Below, in pieces: positions 60,187 to 64,000 of a DNA stretch of 64,000 nucleotides. Under the pieces are notes generated by a model. That model saw only the letters and a program-made list of their open reading frames with translations, searched no databases and was not told where the DNA came from. A program made the position numbers and the translations under genes. Numbering within the stretch: the first letter of the stretch is position 1; every line of letters starts with the position of its first letter. Source of the DNA: Bifidobacterium bohemicum DSM 22767 (GTDB lineage: Bacteria > Actinomycetota > Actinomycetes > Actinomycetales > Bifidobacteriaceae); NCBI RefSeq assembly GCF_000741525.1, contig NZ_JGYP01000002.1:186001-250000 (forward strand), given 5' to 3'.

Positions 60187-63100
60187 CTAACGTTGTCCAC
60201 GTTCAAGCTTCTGGCTGATGACGGCCGTGACACCGTCGGAACGCATGGTCACCCCATAGAGGGCATCGGCGATGGCCATGGTTCGCTGCTGGTGCGTAAT
60301 GACGATAAGCTGAGCATGCTGACGCAAGTCGTTCAGAGCATTGATCAGTCGGGTCAGATTGATGTCATCAAGCGCGGCCTCAACCTCGTCCATGACGTAG
60401 AACGGACTTGGACGAGCGGTGAATATGGCAAACAAAAGCGCCAAAGCCGTAAGACTGCGCTCCCCTCCCGAAAGCAGGCTCAGCTGCTTGACCCGTTTGC
60501 CGGCCGGACTTGCTTCGACGATGACACCGGTAGATAGGAGATCGTCTGGATTTTCCAAACGTAAACGACCCGTGCCCCCGGGAAAAAGCGTGGCGAACAC
60601 CTTTTCGAACGCCTTAGCCGTGTCATCGAAAGCGTCTTTGAACACCTCAACCATCGTGTGGTCCAAATCCTTGATGAGCTTGAGCAGGTCTTCACGGCTT
60701 TGCGCTACGTCGTTGCGCTGGTCGTTCAGATACTGGTTTCTGGCTTCTAGCGCGTCAAACTCCTCGGTGGCCAGGGGGTTGATCTTCCCCAAGGCGTTCA
60801 GGTCACGTTGAGCCTTGGCCAGACGTTTGACCTGTTCATCGCGCACGTAGGGAACGGTGCGGAACCGTTCGGAGTGGGCTTGACCGTTACGGCCGTCGGC
60901 CGTGTCGCTGCGGCCACCGGTCTCAATGCTGACATCGTTGCTCACGCCATCACCGTCCACATCATTAACATGGTCGGCATCGCGAATACCGTCGCTGCCA
61001 CTTGCCTCGTCGGCGTCATCAATCGGCACAGGCTGGCCGCTGTCGTCGAGCACCGGCACCGGCTTGTCCGGTCCGTAACCTTCGACCAACTCCGCAATGC
61101 TCATGCCGAGCACATCCGATACTTTCTGCTCGATCTGCCCATACTGCGCCGCGAGGCGCTCCCGCTCAACGTCAAGCCCGTGCTCCTGATCCCGCAAACG
61201 GTCGACCTGCGGTTCCACTTCATCACGTTTGGCACGCAGATCCTTTAGCTCGGCATCCTGGCTTGAAGCGGCAGCGGTCATCTGATCCCGCTTAGCCTTC
61301 ACCGCCTTCAGCTCCGTTTCAACCAGCGCCACCATGCCCCGCGCATCCGCGGCAATAGCCCGATCGTGAGCGCATTCACGTTCGCGTTGTTCGTTCAATG
61401 CCTTCAACTGGGCGCGTCGCTCAACTGCCGCACGGGCGTTATCGTGCAGGAGTCCCGCCTGACGAACCAATGAATCCGCTTTGGTCTTGGCATTGTTCCA
61501 TTCGACCTTGGCTGAAAGTTCACGTTCACGCGTCGCGTCAAGTGCCTTCTCCAACTGACGCACCCGCTGTTCAAGCTCATCCAGATCAACGCTGCCGGCG
61601 CCCTCACCTTCGGCCTGGCTCAAGCTGTTGTCCAAATCGGCAAGCTTGACTTCATGCGTCCGACGCTCATCGTCAAGCCCCTGGATTTTCAGGTCGAGAC
61701 CGGCTATCTGCCTATCGAAAGAGGCCACACGGTCGGCGGCGGCTTCAAAGTTGGCACGGGTCTGCTTAGCATCCATTTCGGCTTGGATACGCGCCTGCGT
61801 GCAACGATCGACCTCAGCGGCAGCTCGATCGCGCAGAACCTTCGCCCCTTCGATCTGTTGCTCGAGCGGACCCGCTTGTGCTCGAAGCTGCCCTGCCTGA
61901 CTTGTGGCGGCGTCACGTCGGGCAGCCAACGACAAATCGCTTTGCGAGCGAGAGGAACCGCCCACCGCACCAACGGCATTGACCAGCTGACCGGAAATCG
62001 TCACCGCAGTGGTGAACCGACCGGAATCGACGACCTTGGCAGCAGTATCAAGGTCTGCCACGACGGCGACCCCGCGCAACAGCCGACGCACTGAATCGGC
62101 CACACGCTCAGCGAGCAGCATATCCCCGGCCTTACGATTGGCGGTCACGAGATGACTGGCATCAAAGGTCTGCCCCGCCGCAAGAACCGGTATGCCGTCG
62201 GAATCAAATTCAAGACTTTCCTCAGCATCGTTCATACTGTCAGGATCCGCAGATTCATCAGTGCTCTTGCCGCGACTGGCTGCGTCAACAAACCCAACGC
62301 CCTCGACCACTTGAGCGCGCGTCCGCGCCGAGGCATCATCAGGATGCAGTACAACCGCCTTGCCCAACTTCTCGCTTTCGGCCAGACGCAACGCCTCAAG
62401 CATACGGTCACTACCTGCTACGACCACGGCACTGGCAAACTGGTCGAGTGCATGCGCTACCGCCTCTTCGAATCCACTGGCCACATGAATGAAATCGGTC
62501 AGTCGCCCCAACGTCTCCACACGCTTGTCGCCTTCCAAAGCGCCGGAGGCATTGCGGCTTTCCAGGGTGTCACCAAGCGCTTCGGCCTTCGCCTCGAGCG
62601 CCGTAATCGTGCCGTTGATATCACGCAACCGCGCCTGCAAGTCCTGCAGTTGCTCCCGACGCTGCGCGAGATCGGCCTTCGCCGCATCCAGCCCATCATT
62701 TTGTGCACCGGAACTCTCTGTACTACACCGAACATCGAGTTCCAACTGCTGACGCTGCCTTTCGGCCACGTTGCGCTGTTCGACAAGCGAAGCACGCTGA
62801 GAAGCGAAATCCTTTGAACGCCGTTCGGCCAGCTCGATTGCCGCCTCCTGCCTGGCTTTCAACTCACGCAGACTCGCCACCTGTGACGTGTGGCGCTCAG
62901 TGGCTTTCCGAAGTTCCGCAAGCGTTTGACGCGAAGCCGCAAGCTGCTTTTCATCGCCTGCACGAGCCTCAGTTGCCTTGTCGAACGCCAAGCGCGCGTC
63001 GGCGACCACGCCTTGCTGACTTTCGGATTGCTTGTCAATCTCGGCGGCCCGGTATTCCAGCAGATCCGGGTCTTCGCCGAAATTAGTGACCTTGCGCCCA

Positions 63101-64000
63101 GCCGCCGAGCGAGCGCGTTCATCGGCCAGCGAGGCCACCGATCTGAACTGCTCTGCGAGACGCGTCAGATCGCGCCACGTATCATTGACCTTTGCAATGG
63201 CAGGATTGGCTGAACTCGAAAGCGCCTCAACCTGCTCGATACGCACTTTTAACCTTGCCAGCGATTGTTGGGCCGTTTCAAGCTCACCACGCACCTGGCC
63301 AAACCGTTCACGCATATCGACCCGAGCAGTCATGGCACATTTCGCGTCATCGGCGTAGATTCTGGCTTGCGCGTCGCGCAATGAGACCTGGATGCCGGCC
63401 GCCCGCCGGGAGATTTTCGCCTGTCTTCCCAATGGGCCGAGCTGCCGGTGTATCTCCCGTAGCAGATCGTCGGTACGGGCGAGGTTGTCTTCGGTGTTTT
63501 TCAGTTTTTTGAGCGCTCGTTCCTTGCGCTTGCGGTGTTTCAGTATTCCCGCAGCCTCTTCGATGAAAGCGCGGTGGCCGGCGGGGTCCGCCTTAAGAAT
63601 CTCGTCAAGTCGACCCTGCCCCACGATTACGTGCATCTGCTGGCCGAGCCCGGTATCGGAAAGGAGCTCCTGAATGTCCAGAAGTCGGCATTGAGAGCCA
63701 TTGATCGCATATTCGGAGCCACCATTGCGGTAAATGGTGCGACTGATGGTCACTTCGGTATAGTCAATGTCGAGCGTGCCATCGGTGTTGTCGATTGTCA
63801 GGCTTACCTGAGCACGACCCAACGGCGGACGAGAGGAGGTTCCCGCAAAAATCACGTCCTCCATATGGAAGTACCGCGCAAGTTCTTGACACCCTGCTCC
63901 CCCATGACCCAGGTCAGCGCGTCGACGATATTGGACTTGCCGCTTCCGTTCGGCCCCACCACCGCGGTGATGCCCGGCTCGAATCGCAAGGTCGTCGCCG
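60187..64000 (-). CDS. smc: Chromosome condensation ATPase SMC (N-terminus outside window, frame break near 63863)
   Basis: The first frame (63865 to beyond the window) reads [20 protein letters not shown], the Walker A head. The second frame (60187-63864) starts at MEDVIFAG and runs for 1225 residues: first coiled-coil (about 130-420), hinge (about 440-600, with [11 protein letters not shown]), second coiled-coil, then signature [18 protein letters not shown] and Walker [14 protein letters not shown]. The join in other bifidobacteria would be [13 protein letters not shown], but an extra AT makes CATATG and shifts the frame. Without the Walker A half the protein cannot work. It pairs with scpA/scpB at 36.7-38.4 kb. 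Confidence 0.9.
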   Translation of the reverse strand, partial: GDDLAIRAGHHRGGGAERKRQVQYRRRADLGHGGAGCQELARYFHMEDVIFAGTSSRPPLGRAQVSLTIDNTDGTLDIDYTEVTISRTIYRNGGSEYAINGSQCRLLDIQELLSDTGLGQQMHVIVGQGRLDEILKADPAGHRAFIEEAAGILKHRKRKERALKKLKNTEDNLARTDDLLREIHRQLGPLGRQAKISRRAAGIQVSLRDAQARIYADDAKCAMTARVDMRERFGQVRGELETAQQSLARLKVRIEQVEALSSSANPAIAKVNDTWRDLTRLAEQFRSVASLADERARSAAGRKVTNFGEDPDLLEYRAAEIDKQSESQQGVVADARLAFDKATEARAGDEKQLAASRQTLAELRKATERHTSQVASLRELKARQEAAIELAERRSKDFASQRASLVEQRNVAERQRQQLELDVRCSTESSGAQNDGLDAAKADLAQRREQLQDLQARLRDINGTITALEAKAEALGDTLESRNASGALEGDKRVETLGRLTDFIHVASGFEEAVAHALDQFASAVVVAGSDRMLEALRLAESEKLGKAVVLHPDDASARTRAQVVEGVGFVDAASRGKSTDESADPDSMNDAEESLEFDSDGIPVLAAGQTFDASHLVTANRKAGDMLLAERVADSVRRLLRGVAVVADLDTAAKVVDSGRFTTAVTISGQLVNAVGAVGGSSRSQSDLSLAARRDAATSQAGQLRAQAGPLEQQIEGAKVLRDRAAAEVDRCTQARIQAEMDAKQTRANFEAAADRVASFDRQIAGLDLKIQGLDDERRTHEVKLADLDNSLSQAEGEGAGSVDLDELEQRVRQLEKALDATRERELSAKVEWNNAKTKADSLVRQAGLLHDNARAAVERRAQLKALNEQRERECAHDRAIAADARGMVALVETELKAVKAKRDQMTAAASSQDAELKDLRAKRDEVEPQVDRLRDQEHGLDVERERLAAQYGQIEQKVSDVLGMSIAELVEGYGPDKPVPVLDDSGQPVPIDDADEASGSDGIRDADHVNDVDGDGVSNDVSIETGGRSDTADGRNGQAHSERFRTVPYVRDEQVKRLAKAQRDLNALGKINPLATEEFDALEARNQYLNDQRNDVAQSREDLLKLIKDLDHTMVEVFKDAFDDTAKAFEKVFATLFPGGTGRLRLENPDDLLSTGVIVEASPAGKRVKQLSLLSGGERSLTALALLFAIFTARPSPFYVMDEVEAALDDINLTRLINALNDLRQHAQLIVITHQQRTMAIADALYGVTMRSDGVTAVISQKLERGQR

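Overview
The window is a high-GC actinobacterial chromosome segment, almost certainly Bifidobacterium. The run smc, infC-rpmI-rplT, xerD, parA, scpA, scpB, typA, pheA, tyrA, the dense Shine-Dalgarno-led genes and the protein sequences themselves all fit that genus. I cannot name the species. I found no rRNA, tRNA or CRISPR.

Region 1 (about 0.6-27.0 kb, all on the minus strand, read from 27 kb leftward) is a type VII (ESX/WXG100) secretion locus of unusual make-up. The core, in transcription order, is a membrane Ser/Thr kinase with an extracytoplasmic helical domain (25238-26959), a single-pass protein with four TTLL repeats in an acidic tail (24642-25238), a giant Ig-like surface protein split by a frameshift at a C6 run (19533-24645), a WXG100 protein (19134-19427) and an FHA-containing EssC/EccC ATPase (14270-18961). 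Next come three tandem copies of a cassette: small partner, large WXG/LXG-like protein with a glycine-zipper tail, 2-TM PH/YcxB-like membrane protein, coiled-coil protein. The middle copy has lost its coiled-coil gene to an insertion carrying an EspG-like gene and a membrane-protein gene. The locus ends with DUF4176-like, YukD-like and FHA (DUF6382-like) genes. The canonical EssA, EssB and EsaA are not recognisable. I suggest that the kinase, the TTLL protein and the surface protein fill those positions, and that kinase, TTLL and FHA domains form a phospho-threonine circuit. A decayed satellite of the inserted genes lies at 28.2-29.85 kb next to a frameshifted xerC.

Region 2 (30-45 kb) is core genome: frameshifted xerC, tyrA, pheA, a membrane protein, typA, scpB, scpA, parA, a small membrane protein, xerD and the rplT-rpmI-infC operon with a possible leader peptide. 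Region 3 (44-52.5 kb) has a GNAT acetyltransferase, a VOC protein, thiN, an Spx/ArsC-like protein, gap, ybaK, galM, a 24-residue ribosomal protein bL37, an ECF sigma factor with a small downstream partner, and a DnaQ-like exonuclease.

Region 4 (52.5-60 kb) looks like a cell-wall module: a MurE-type ligase, an ATP-grasp ligase resembling D-aspartate ligases, an AsnB/AsnH-type amidotransferase and a secreted CHAP-domain hydrolase. The window ends inside smc, whose frame is broken by an apparent extra AT just after the Walker A region.
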